Assembly: GCA_964555285.1 (NCBI GenBank)
Contig: CAZKRM010000001.1
Coordinates: 1-64,000 of the forward strand
Direction: 5' to 3'
Origin: JBBIQV01 sp964555285
Lineage (GTDB): Bacteria; Nitrospirota; Nitrospiria; Nitrospirales; Nitrospiraceae
Length of the DNA: 64,000 bases
In this document: positions 7,532-15,795 of the stretch, in pieces
Layout: every line of letters begins with the position of its first letter
Numbering within the stretch: position 1 is the first letter of the stretch
Notes under the pieces: model-generated
The model's input: the letters and a program-made list of their open reading frames with translations, nothing else
Database searches by the model: none
What the model was told of the DNA's origin: nothing
Translations under genes and position numbers: made by a program

Positions 7532-8752
7532 TCACACCGTCAGTTCAAGCCCGATCACGGCGGCGTCATCGGCGAAATGTTCGGCTCCCTGCCAGGCATG
7601 AGCGGACTGAAAGCACCGTGTAATCGCCTCATCCATCGGACGTGCGGCCTCTTGTTCCAGGATCTGTTGCAACCGTTCTTTTCCCCACACCTCCCCGCCG
7701 GGCGAGAGCGGTTCATAGATGCCGTCGCTCATCAGGAACAGGCGATCGCGCGGCTGGAGCGGCACATTGTCGCTGACGAAGACAGCGGCAGGATCGAAAC
7801 CGAGGGGCAAGGCCGGTCGGGCCAGCCACTGCGACGGCGCGTGGGGACGGCAGACGATCGCGCCCGAGTGGCCGGCCGTAGCGTACGCCAGCGTGTGCGA
7901 CGGCAGGTGCAGCGAACCGATCCACAGCGTGAAGTAGTCGCCGTCGGCCGAGAGGGGAAACCGGCGGTTCGCTTCCGTGAGGATCCTCCCCGGATCGCAC
8001 GTGCCGACCACCTGCAAGAGATCGGTCGAGCGTAGGAACGCGATGAGCGACGCGGCGCGGAGCGCGGCCGACACCCCATGTCCGGAGGCGTCGAGGATGA
8101 ACAGGCCGAGATACTCCGGGCACCACAAGGCGACTCCGAACAGGTCCCCGCCCAAGGCCAGCGACGGCGTGTATTGCCAGGACAGACGGATATCCGGTAC
8201 CGGTAAACCGGGCGGCGGCAGCAGCGATTCCACGAACCGCGCCGCGGAGTGCAGGTCCGCTTCGAGTTCCTCCTGTTTGGCGCGCAGATCGTCGCGCGTC
8301 TGCTCGAGCTGACGGACAAGCGCGTTGGCGCGGATGCCGGCTTGGACACGCGCGGCGATTTCCTGCTTGCTGGCGGATTTGCTCAAGAAGTCGTCCGCTC
8401 CACGCGCCAGCCCTTCCGCAATCTGTTCCGGGCGATCGTTCGCCGTCATCAGGATGATCTGACTGGAGGAAAGCGCCGGGTCGTTCCGGATGGCCTCGCA
8501 CACCGTGGGGCCGTCCATTTCGGGCATGATCCAGTCGAGGATGATGAGGTCCGGCCGCACTTTCCGAATGATCTTCAAGCCTCGTGCTCCATCCTCGGCC
8601 TCCAGCACGGTGTACCCAAGACGCCGCAGTCGGTGGGCTGTGCTGAGGCGCGTCACCGGTTCGTCATCCACGAGCACGATCGTCGTGGTCTTGCCGACGG
8701 GCGACGGCGGTGCGCTGTGTGCGTCGACGCGAGGCTGGGGATCGATGGCCAT
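7532..8752 (-). CDS. response regulator with PP2C (RsbU/SpoIIE) phosphatase output
   Basis: The 406-residue protein has a canonical receiver (DDE pair near residue 30, phosphoacceptor in IILDWIMPEMDG, Lys in FLSKSAS), a coiled-coil linker (about 150-180) and a SpoIIE-type PP2C domain with the metal-binding motifs GGDLFGV, DASGHGVSAAL, TAGHSG and DDAAVIG. It should dephosphorylate a STAS protein when its receiver is phosphorylated; the STAS gene lies directly upstream in the operon. Such modules control sigma factors or, in flagellated bacteria, motility and biofilm outputs. Confidence 0.88.
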   Translation of the reverse strand: MAIDPQPRVDAHSAPPSPVGKTTTIVLVDDEPVTRLSTAHRLRRLGYTVLEAEDGARGLKIIRKVRPDLIILDWIMPEMDGPTVCEAIRNDPALSSSQIILMTANDRPEQIAEGLARGADDFLSKSASKQEIAARVQAGIRANALVRQLEQTRDDLRAKQEELEADLHSAARFVESLLPPPGLPVPDIRLSWQYTPSLALGGDLFGVALWCPEYLGLFILDASGHGVSAALRAASLIAFLRSTDLLQVVGTCDPGRILTEANRRFPLSADGDYFTLWIGSLHLPSHTLAYATAGHSGAIVCRPHAPSQWLARPALPLGFDPAAVFVSDNVPLQPRDRLFLMSDGIYEPLSPGGEVWGKERLQQILEQEAARPMDEAITRCFQSAHAWQGAEHFADDAAVIGLELTV

Positions 8753-8764
8753 GGTACGAGTTCC

Positions 8765-9112
8765 CTAGGCTGCCGGCCGAACGAGGCCGGCGAGGGCCTC
8801 TTGTTCGTTTTCAAAGACGGCGATCATCTTCGGAATGTTGGCCAGGCTCATGATTTCACGCACGTAATGTTGAGGTTTCAGCATGCTCACCTTGGCCTGG
8901 CCAAGTTTGAAATTTTGCGAGATGAGCGCCAGGAGGCCCAGCCCTGAACTGTCGATGAACCGGACCTGCTCCATGTTGAGGATGAGGTGCCGGCAACCTG
9001 CGTTCTTGACCCGTTCGACCGCGGCCTTGAACGCGGCCCGGTTGGCATAGGTGAGATCCCCCGCGAGGTCGAGGATCGTGGCGTTCGGTGCGTACCGTTC
9101 TGCGATCTGCAT
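8765..9112 (-). CDS. STAS domain anti-anti-sigma factor-like protein
   Basis: The 115-residue protein is a single STAS domain. The segment FIDSSGLGLLALI holds the regulatory serine of the RsbV/SpoIIAA family. It would bind the HATPase partner when dephosphorylated and release it when phosphorylated. The ATG at 9112 follows AAGGAGACACGCCC. It lies 12 nt before the PP2C gene, so the order STAS, PP2C, Hpt, REC-HATPase makes a complete switch. Confidence 0.87.
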   Translation of the reverse strand: MQIAERYAPNATILDLAGDLTYANRAAFKAAVERVKNAGCRHLILNMEQVRFIDSSGLGLLALISQNFKLGQAKVSMLKPQHYVREIMSLANIPKMIAVFENEQEALAGLVRPAA

Positions 9113-9154
9113 GGGCGTGTCTCCTTGGTTAGAAATTCATCCGCGTCGTCTGGG

Positions 9155-10258
9155 TCACTCGCATACGTGGCTCCTCTGCGTACCGAGCTGTGCCTGACGG
9201 CCGGCGTGGGCCAACAGAGCCGCCGGTATGTCCGTCAGCGGTAGGATCTTGTCGACCCCGCCGAGTTTGATCGCTTCTTTCGGCATGCCGAACACGACAC
9301 AGGTCGCTTCGTCCTGGGCGATCGTGAAGGCGCCGGCTTGCTTCATGGCGAGCATCTCCCGCGCGCCGTCTCCGCCCATTCCCGTGAGGATGACTCCGAT
9401 CGCGTTGCGCCCGGCAAATTTGGCTACCGATTCGAACATCACGTCGACGGAGGGGCGGTGACGGTTCATGGGCGGATGCTGATTCAACTCGACGTGATAG
9501 CGGGCGCCGCTGCGCGTGAGGGTCATATGGTAATTGCCGGGGGCGATCAGGGCGTGCCCCGGCAGCACGCTGTCCCCGTCTTCGGCCTCCTTGACCGAAA
9601 TGCGGCAAAGACTGTTCAAGCGATCGGCAAAGTTCTTGGTGAACCGTTCCGGCATGTGTTGGGTGATGACGATCGGCGGCGTGTTCGGCGGCAGGACTTC
9701 AAGCACTTCCTTAAGCGCTTCGGTGCCTCCCGTCGAAGCGCCGATGGCGATGATGGTGTCGGTGGTTTTGATCATGGCCTGCGAATCGGTGAGGAGTGAG
9801 GGGTGAGGAGTGAGGAGTTGTTGTTGACCCCTTACTCCTGACTCCTTACTTTTCACTCTAGCGGAGGCGGCGGCTTTGACTTTGTCGATCAGGTCCTGCG
9901 CGACCTCTTCCATCCCGTCGCGGAGGTCGAGTTTGGGCTTGGTGATGAAATCCACCGCGCCCAGCTCAAGCGCGCGCAGGGTGGTTTGACACCCGGCTTC
10001 GGTCAAGGAACTCACCATGACCACCGGCATGGGGTGTCCCGCCATGAGTTTCTCCAGAAAGGTGAGCCCGTCCATCTTCGGCATCTCGACGTCTAAGGTC
10101 AGCACGTCGGGATTGAGCGCTTTGATCTTCTCCCGTGCGATGTAGGGATCGGGCGCCGCCCCGACCACCTCGATCTCGGAGTCCCGGGACAGGAATTCCG
10201 CGAGCACCTGGCGCATGAGAGCGGAGTCATCGACGATTAGGACGCGGATTTTGGCCAT
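9155..10258 (-). CDS. cheB: chemotaxis protein-glutamate methylesterase CheB (system 1)
   Basis: The 367-residue protein has an N-terminal receiver (VDDSALMRQ, phosphoacceptor in LTLDVEMPKMDG, Lys in ITKPK) and a C-terminal methylesterase with the catalytic serine in GASTGG, histidine in TQHMP and aspartate in TGMGGDGA. It demethylates or deamidates receptor glutamates for adaptation. The linker (about residues 135-165) is unusual: it is encoded by a quasi-palindromic repeat and reads KSKESGVRG followed by a Gln/Leu/Pro-rich stretch. It follows cheD in the operon by 27 nt. Confidence 0.93.
   Translation of the reverse strand: MAKIRVLIVDDSALMRQVLAEFLSRDSEIEVVGAAPDPYIAREKIKALNPDVLTLDVEMPKMDGLTFLEKLMAGHPMPVVMVSSLTEAGCQTTLRALELGAVDFITKPKLDLRDGMEEVAQDLIDKVKAAASARVKSKESGVRGQQQLLTPHPSLLTDSQAMIKTTDTIIAIGASTGGTEALKEVLEVLPPNTPPIVITQHMPERFTKNFADRLNSLCRISVKEAEDGDSVLPGHALIAPGNYHMTLTRSGARYHVELNQHPPMNRHRPSVDVMFESVAKFAGRNAIGVILTGMGGDGAREMLAMKQAGAFTIAQDEATCVVFGMPKEAIKLGGVDKILPLTDIPAALLAHAGRQAQLGTQRSHVCE
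9789..9858. repeat. quasi-palindromic GAGTGAGGG repeat inside the cheB linker
   Basis: One arm is built of GAGTGAGGGGTGAGGAG-type units and the other of TTACTCCTGACTCC-type units. The repeat falls exactly in the CheB interdomain linker and stays in frame. Related copies lie at the cheR/cheD junction. Confidence 0.8.
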
Positions 10259-10285
10259 GATTATCCTATCTGAAACTCCTTGCCC

Positions 10286-10924
10286 CTAGAACAGCGTCAC
10301 ATCCCCTTGCGGCTGCTCCTGCTCCAGCCGGCGCGCATACTCGCGCTCGCGTTCGTGAACGGTCCGGTTCTTGACCCGTTCGATTTTCTTCATCAGCACG
10401 CGTCCCGAGTCCGTGAAGTAGTACACCTTCCTCGGATAGTCGTTGCCGAGGTCGCTGTTGACCGGGGTGAGGCCTTCGGTCTCGAGATACTGGAGCACCC
10501 ATTCCTCGTTGCGGACGCCGACGTCGATGTTCCCCTCGTAGATCCTGCCGGCCCCGAACAGCTTGACTTCCAGGCGGTGCTTCATGCCGCCCCGTTTCAG
10601 AATTTCGTTGATCAGACGTTCCATCGCGTATGAGCCGTACCGGGTCGATTCACCCCAGGAATCGTAGGTTTTCCCCCTGGCTTCCGGAAGCATGAAATGG
10701 TTCATGCCCCCCACGCCGATCGCAGGGTCCCGGATGCAGGCTGAGATACAAGAACCCAAGACGGTGTACACGATCATCGGCTCCCTGCTGACGAAGAACT
10801 CGCCCGGCAGAATCGCCGCGATCTCGTATGGAAAGCGGCTGTCGCGCATCCGCCGGATGTGCGGAAACTCGTGAGGGGTGAGGGGTGAGGAGTGAGGGGT
10901 AGTATGTGAAACTTGTTTCGTCAC
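10286..10924 (-). CDS. cheD: chemoreceptor glutamine deamidase CheD
   Basis: The 212-residue protein contains the CheD catalytic set: Cys in LGSCISACIRD, His in GGMNHFMLPEA and the downstream Thr region. CheD deamidates receptor glutamines and, in systems with CheC, binds it. No cheC is present here. The GTG at 10924 is chosen because TAAGGAG, which also contains the cheR stop, lies just upstream; a GTG at 10945 is also possible. The first 20 or so residues are encoded by a repeat (TPHSSPLTPH). The C terminus is GDVTLF, echoed by NVTLF at the end of the MCP-like protein at 21804-22928. Confidence 0.9.
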   Translation of the reverse strand: MTKQVSHTTPHSSPLTPHEFPHIRRMRDSRFPYEIAAILPGEFFVSREPMIVYTVLGSCISACIRDPAIGVGGMNHFMLPEARGKTYDSWGESTRYGSYAMERLINEILKRGGMKHRLEVKLFGAGRIYEGNIDVGVRNEEWVLQYLETEGLTPVNSDLGNDYPRKVYYFTDSGRVLMKKIERVKNRTVHEREREYARRLEQEQPQGDVTLF

Positions 10925-10958
10925 GCCTGACTCCTTACTCCTCACCCCTGACCCCTGA
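10872..10958. repeat. quasi-palindromic repeat spanning the cheR end and cheD start
   Basis: GAGTGAGGGGT-type and TCACCCCTGACTCC-type units form an imperfect long hairpin that supplies the last residues and stop of cheR, the Shine-Dalgarno of cheD and the first codons of cheD. It is the same family as the copy in the cheB linker. Confidence 0.78.
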
Positions 10959-11774
10959 CCGTTCCTTCCGATAGATCGTCGGCGCGACGGACGTGAACGA
11001 GTGTTTCACCCACTGCAGACTTTCCGAGTGACCGATGAACAGATAGCCGCCCGGTTTCAGATAGCGGTGGAATTTGCCGATCACCCGCTCCTGCGTGGGC
11101 CGGTCGAAATAGATCATGACGTTCCGGCAGAAGATGACATCGAGCGGCGTCTTGATCGGAAACCGATCGTCCATCAGATTGATCCGCCGGAAGCGGACGA
11201 TGTCCGCCAGGTGCGATTTGATCTTGACCGTTCCGGTATGGTCTCCGCGCCCGCGAAGAAAATGGCGTCTTGCGACGTCGGGCGGAACGCCGGCGAGGCG
11301 CTCTTCCTCGTACATGCCCGCAGCCGCTTTGGCCAATACCCGTGTCGAGAGGTCCGATGCCAGGATCTTGAAGTCCCACTGAGAAGGATGCGAGACCCCC
11401 TCGTAGAGCGTGATCGCGATCGTGTAGGGTTCCTCGCCGGTCGAACAGGCAGAGGACCAAATCCGAATCCGTCGCGTGTGCTTGAGTTCGGGCACGATCC
11501 GGTTGCGCAGGAATTCGAAATGCTTCGGTTCGCGGAAGAAATCCGTCTTGTTGGTGGAGATCAGATCGATCATCCTGGTGAACTCATCCCGGTTCGGGTC
11601 CCCCGTCACGAACTCGTAATACTGCTCGAACGTGTCGAGGCCCAAGTTGCGCAGGCGCTTCGACAGGCGCGACACCAGCAGCGGCTGTTTGCTGTCGTTC
11701 AGCGAAATGCCGCTCTCGTCGTACACCAGTGCGCGAAACCGCTCGAATTCGTCTTGCGTGATCGAATAGTCCAT
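10935..11774 (-). CDS. cheR: chemotaxis protein methyltransferase CheR (system 1)
   Basis: The 279-residue protein has the CheR N-terminal helical domain (FERFRALVYDESGI) and the SAM-binding domain with IWSSACSTGEEPY (motif I), the DVIFCRNVMIYF strand and GHSES near the end. It methylates receptor glutamates. It is first in the transcript cheR-cheD-cheB-STAS-PP2C-Hpt-REC-HATPase. The last ten residues (RSGVRGEE) derive from a repeat. Receptors in this window end in an F-E-E-F tail that could dock a CheR of this type. Confidence 0.92.
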   Translation of the reverse strand: MDYSITQDEFERFRALVYDESGISLNDSKQPLLVSRLSKRLRNLGLDTFEQYYEFVTGDPNRDEFTRMIDLISTNKTDFFREPKHFEFLRNRIVPELKHTRRIRIWSSACSTGEEPYTIAITLYEGVSHPSQWDFKILASDLSTRVLAKAAAGMYEEERLAGVPPDVARRHFLRGRGDHTGTVKIKSHLADIVRFRRINLMDDRFPIKTPLDVIFCRNVMIYFDRPTQERVIGKFHRYLKPGGYLFIGHSESLQWVKHSFTSVAPTIYRKERSGVRGEE

Positions 11775-11820
11775 CCGGAAGACGGTTATGCGTGACGCAT
11801 CACGTGTCTGGTCGTTCGAG

Positions 11821-11883
11821 GGGGTCAGGAACCGTTTGCCGGAACGGCCCGCAGGGTGCTGCGCACAAACGGTTCCTGACCCC
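11821..11883. repeat. REP-like inverted repeat, 17-bp perfect arms
   Basis: GGGGTCAGGAACCGTTT (11821-11837) and its exact complement (11867-11883) enclose a 29-nt loop in the divergent spacer between cheR and the Uma2 gene. The pattern matches palindromes often mobilised by REP-associated tyrosine transposases; no such transposase is in the window. Confidence 0.85.
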
Positions 11884-11950
11884 TTGCTTGACGCGCCCGA
11901 CCCTTGTTAAGGTATCGGTCGGTTGTGCGCTCCCCTTGAGGAGAGGTGTC

Positions 11951-12508
11951 ATGTCGCTTCCACGCCGCGTTCGCTTCAATTACGACGACTTTCTCCTGTT
12001 CCCCGACGACGGGAAACGCCATGAGATCATCGACGGAGACCACTTCATGACCCCTTCGCCGAACACCAAACACCAACGGGCGTCGTTCAATCTTGCAGCG
12101 GCCATGAGGAACTTTTTGAAGGCTCATCCGGCCGGACATGCGTTCGCCGCTCCCTTTGATGTCGTCCTCTCCGACGAGGATATCGTCGAACCGGACCTTC
12201 TCTTCGTATCGGCCGGACGCGCGGCGATCATTACCGACAAGAACGTCCGGGGGGCGCCGGACCTTGTCGTCGAAATCCTCTCCGAAACATCCCGCAAAAC
12301 CGATGAGATCATCAAGCGCAAGCTTTACGAACGCTACAGGATTCCTGAATATTGGATCGTGGACCCCGTATTGGAGACCGTCAAGGTCTATCGCCTGACC
12401 GACCAGGGCTACGTCCGCGCCGCAGAGCTCTCCCGGGAAGCGAACGATGCGCTGTCCACACCGCTCCTGCCTGGTTTCCAGGCGCCCCTCGCAGAAATCT
12501 TCGAGTAA
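11951..12508 (+). CDS. Uma2 family (DUF820) endonuclease-like protein
   Basis: The 185-residue protein is a PD-(D/E)xK-fold member of the Uma2 family: YELIDG-like HEIIDGD at the N terminus, EPDLLFVSA, PDLVVEILSETSR with the catalytic D/E, and KxxxYxxxxIPEYWIVDP. Such proteins are numerous in cyanobacteria and Nitrospira and are presumed nucleases of unknown target. The ATG at 11951 follows GAGGAGAGGTGTC; the REP-like palindrome lies just upstream. It is oriented against its chemotaxis neighbours and is probably not functionally linked. Confidence 0.85.
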   Translation: MSLPRRVRFNYDDFLLFPDDGKRHEIIDGDHFMTPSPNTKHQRASFNLAAAMRNFLKAHPAGHAFAAPFDVVLSDEDIVEPDLLFVSAGRAAIITDKNVRGAPDLVVEILSETSRKTDEIIKRKLYERYRIPEYWIVDPVLETVKVYRLTDQGYVRAAELSREANDALSTPLLPGFQAPLAEIFE

Positions 12509-12548
12509 GCCCTTCCACGGCGTCGTTCGTCGGCGAAGTTTCGGATTA

Positions 12549-12620
12549 CAAGTTTCTAGTTTCAAGTTGCATGTTTCAAGTTGACCGAACTTGAGACTTG
12601 AAACGTGAAACTTGAAACTC
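12549..12620. repeat. quasi-palindromic GTTTCAAG repeat, intergenic
   Basis: Units of AGTTTCTAGTTTCAAGTTG on one side face GACTTGAAACGTGAAACTTG on the other, giving a long imperfect hairpin between the convergent Uma2 and DUF420 genes. The same family occurs at 18262-18399 and 18957-19031. Confidence 0.85.
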
Positions 12621-12648
12621 GTTCCTCTTACGCCTCACGATTGACGCA

Positions 12649-13113
12649 TCACGAGCCCGGATACCACACAAACAGCATGAGATAGACGAGATAGGCGGTC
12701 GCCATGGTGCCGGAAAATGTCCAGACCAGCAGCATGCCCAGTCGTCGATGCAGCGAAAGTCCCGCCGCCATCGCGCCGACGCTGCCGAAACGCAGGCGGT
12801 GGAGCCCCATATACAGGTTATAGGTGCCGAGACCGATGGTCGTGACCGCCAGCAGCATATGAGTGGAAAACAGGGGCACATAGAGTGTCCAGTACTCCTG
12901 CGCACTTCCACCGAAACGTTCCCGGCCGAACAGAAGCTGTTTGGCTACGTAGGAGACAAGCCAGATGCCGATGATCGTGCAGGCGATGAGCATGCGGCGG
13001 GAATGATGCGGCACATCGTGATGCTTCGCCGAACGTACACCGGCCAGGGCGACCAGATAGCCAGCGGTCACGCTGGTCAGTATCGCATACCAAAGGACGG
13101 CTTTCAGGTCCAT
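12649..13113 (-). CDS. DUF420 family membrane protein
   Basis: The 154-residue protein has four predicted membrane segments (about residues 5-24, 42-62, 80-100 and 128-150) and conserved histidines (KHHDVPHHSRRM, FSTHMLL, SLHRRLGM) typical of DUF420 proteins. Relatives are linked to cytochrome oxidase assembly, but the role is unproven. The ATG at 13113 has GGAAGGCAAAC upstream. It lies downstream of the MCPs on the same strand, separated by a repeat, and is probably unrelated to chemotaxis. Confidence 0.75.
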   Translation of the reverse strand: MDLKAVLWYAILTSVTAGYLVALAGVRSAKHHDVPHHSRRMLIACTIIGIWLVSYVAKQLLFGRERFGGSAQEYWTLYVPLFSTHMLLAVTTIGLGTYNLYMGLHRLRFGSVGAMAAGLSLHRRLGMLLVWTFSGTMATAYLVYLMLFVWYPGS

Positions 13114-13129
13114 GTTTGCCTTCCATTCG

Positions 13130-13205
13130 GCTTTCAGCTCTCAGCGATCAGCAATCAGCTTCCGATCTCGGCCCTGAGCTGACTGCTGAAAGCTGACGGC
13201 TGATG
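13130..13205. repeat. quasi-palindromic CAGCTCTCAGC repeat, intergenic
   Basis: GGCTTTCAGCTCTCAGCGATC-type units on one side are complementary to GACTGCTGAAAGCTGACGGC-type units on the other. It fills most of the spacer between the first MCP gene and the DUF420 gene. Confidence 0.75.
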
Positions 13206-13261
13206 GCTTGGCTTAGAACTCCTCGAACTCATCTTCTGTTCGCCGCCGGTCCTTGCCGTTG

Positions 13262-15764
13262 CTATCGGCGACCCCGACCGCCTTCGCTTGGGGACTGACA
13301 CCCTTCCGCACCGCGCGGGGTGTCTGTCCCCGTCCGACCGGGACAGGCACCGCTCGCCGACTCGCGGAGCCAGTCCCCCCCCGCTTCACGCGTCTCGCCG
13401 ATCTTGAAGATTTCCACCTGGTGCAGCAGTTCTTTCGCCTGCTCCTTCATGGACTGGCTGGCGGAGGTGGCTTCCTCGACCAGGGCCGCATTCTGCTGCG
13501 TGGTCTGGTCCATCCGCAGGATGCCTTTGTTGACCTGGTCGATGCCGCCGGCCTGCTCCTGGGAGGCCGCCGCAATCTCGGCGATGATGTCGCTGACCCG
13601 TTTCACCGAGCTGACGATCTCCTCCAGGGTCTTACCGGACTGATTGACGAGCTCGCCGCCATCCGTGACGCGCTGGATGGATTCGTTGATCAGGCCCTTG
13701 ATCTCCTTGGCCGCGGTCGCCGACCGTTGCGCGAGATTCCGAACCTCCGCCGCGACCACGGCGAAGCCCCGGCCATGTTCCCCGGCGCGGGCAGCCTCGA
13801 NNNNNNNNNNNNNNNNNNNNNNNNNNNNNNNNNNNNNNNNNNNNNNNNNNNNNNNNNNNNNNNNNNNNNNNNNNNNNNNNNNNNNNNNNNNNNNNNNNNN
13901 CCGCCGCGTTCAAGGCCAAGAGATTGGTCTGGAACGCGATCTCGTCGATCACGGCGATGATGTCGGCGATCTTCTTGCTGCTCTGGTTGATCTCGCCCAT
14001 CGCCTCGACCGCCCGCGTCGTGACCGCGCCGCCCTTTTCGGCGACGTCGCGGGCCGTGATGGCGAGCTGGTTGGCTTGTTTGGCGTTGTCTGCGTTCTGC
14101 TTCACCGTGGAGGTCATCTCCTCCATCGCCGACGAGGTCTCTTCCAGCGAGGCGGCCTGTTCGCTCGTCCGCTGCGAGAGGTCCTCGTTGCCGCGCGTGA
14201 TTTGCTCGGAACCCGTGGTGACGCTCTCGGCCGCCTCCCGCACCGCCGACAGGGTGGTCGTCAGATTGCGGACGGCGGTATTCAGGCTCACCTTGATGTC
14301 CTCGAACTCGCCCTGGTACGCGCCGGTCATCTCTGTGGTGAGATCGCCCTCGGCGAGGGCCTTCATGACCTGTCTCGCTTCGTGCAGCGGCGTCACGACG
14401 GCATCCAGCATCTTGTTGACGCTTTCCGCCAGGAGCTTGGAGAATCCATCGAACTCCTGAACGGCGATACGCTCGGACAGGTGGCCGCCGGCGGCTGCGT
14501 CGATCATGCGCTGGAGCGCGGTCTGCGCTTTCCGTTCCATGGACACGTCGTGCCATTCCACCATGTAGCCGACCTTGTCCCCCTGGTCGTCGAAGATCGC
14601 GCGGGTCTTGTGCGCAAAGATAAAGGGGCCCGGAGTGATGGCGCCCTCGCGCACGGCGCCCGGCCCCAACGCACGGAGGATGTCGCGAATGGCATCGGGA
14701 TGTTTATGGTACCGATGGATCGAGCCTCCGACGATCTGATCGGCGTCGAAGCCGGGGAGATAGACACGGAGATCGTTTTCCAAGGTCTTCAGTGCGCGAT
14801 GGGCGGCCGTATTCAGGAATACCACGATGTCGTTCGCGTCGGCGATCATGACGTTGGTGCTGGCGTTCTCGAGGGCCATCTTCAATCGGGCCATCACCTG
14901 ATTCGCGTCCCGCTGCTGCGTGATCTGCGTCTGGATCTGTTCGACCATGCCGTTGAAGGCGCCGCTCAACTGCCCGATCTCGTCTTGTCTTGTCACGTCC
15001 ACCCGAGCGGTGAGCTCGCCGGACCTGACCCGGTCGGTCATGGTCTTGAGGTGGGTCACGGGCACGAGCACCTGGTTGCGGACCAGCCAGAAGAGCACGG
15101 CGACCATCAATGTCGCGATGACGAACACGCCGAAGTAGAGTGAGGTCACATTGCGCTCGATCTGGGCCATCGGCTTGTCCATGGGAATTTGCAAGGACAC
15201 TCCACCGACCACCTCTCCCATCGCTTTCTTCACGTGGCACCCGAGACAGGCGTCGCTGGTAATCTTGTCCGGTGTCACCCTTCGAAATGTCAGCACGCCG
15301 TTCACCGGTTCAACTCGAAGTGCCTCAGCCGCTCCTGCTTGGAGCGCCTGCAATGCCTCCTGCTCGAAGGCATCCCGCGGGCCGTTTGCCGGATTTAACG
15401 GAGTCTGGCTGATGACCCGAGCGGTATAAATGCCTTCTTTGGCCAATCCCTCGCTAATTTCGCGCGTGGCCGTGGCGGGAAGCGGTATCGTATCGGGTTG
15501 GTCATGCTCCTGCGCAATCTTCAGCACCCCCTGCCCCGCTTTCTTGACCTTAGCGACATACTCGGCCGTAATGTAGGCACGGGTGATTTCGACCTGGCGT
15601 TGAACGATGACGCTGCGCTCCTTGAACCGGGCGAGCAAATCACTTCGCATTTGTTCGGCCAGCCAGTGGGCGCCGCAGCCCATGAACACGATGACCGTCA
15701 GCAGGGTCGCCCCAAGAATTTTCGGCGCGAGCCGCAGCGTCATCCACTTTGTCAACGCACTCAT
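13262..15764 (-). CDS. methyl-accepting chemotaxis protein with c-type haem sensor (DUF3365) and PAS domain; contains assembly gap
   Basis: The order is: membrane segment, a DUF3365/Tll0287-like periplasmic domain with the haem motif CLGCH, second membrane segment, HAMP, a PAS-like cytoplasmic domain, a second HAMP-like stretch and the MCP signalling hairpin. A run of 100 Ns interrupts the hairpin tip, but the flanks join seamlessly to match the neighbouring MCP, and removing the Ns gives 2403 nt, exactly 801 codons. The tail is disturbed by two REP-like palindromes; a single-base shift after KIGETR would restore an ending of EDEFEEF at 13213, like the next MCP. The start ATG at 15764 follows GGAGGGCATGTT. 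Confidence 0.85.
13290..13378. repeat. two tandem REP-like palindromes inside the MCP tail
   Basis: The first palindrome is 13290-13331 (GGGGACTGACACCC against GGGTGTCTGTCCCC). The second is 13340-13378 (GGGACAGGCACCG against CGGAGCCAGTCCCC). The second recurs in the cheA linker at 20793-20832. Confidence 0.85.
13801..13900. other. scaffold gap of 100 Ns
   Basis: Exactly 100 undetermined bases, the usual placeholder for a gap of unknown size. The bases on each side abut perfectly when compared with the paralogous MCP at 16390-16420, so the true missing length is probably zero. Confidence 0.95.
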
Positions 15765-15795
15765 AACATGCCCTCCATTCATGGCCCTCGCAGTT

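Noticed and set aside
13644..15143. A long plus-strand frame opposite the first MCP
   Set aside because: It runs through the N gap and mirrors the signalling domain; no independent support.
13262..15764. The first MCP as a pseudogene because of the N run
   Set aside because: Removing the Ns restores an exact 801-codon frame, so the interruption is an assembly artefact; only the tail frameshift remains open.
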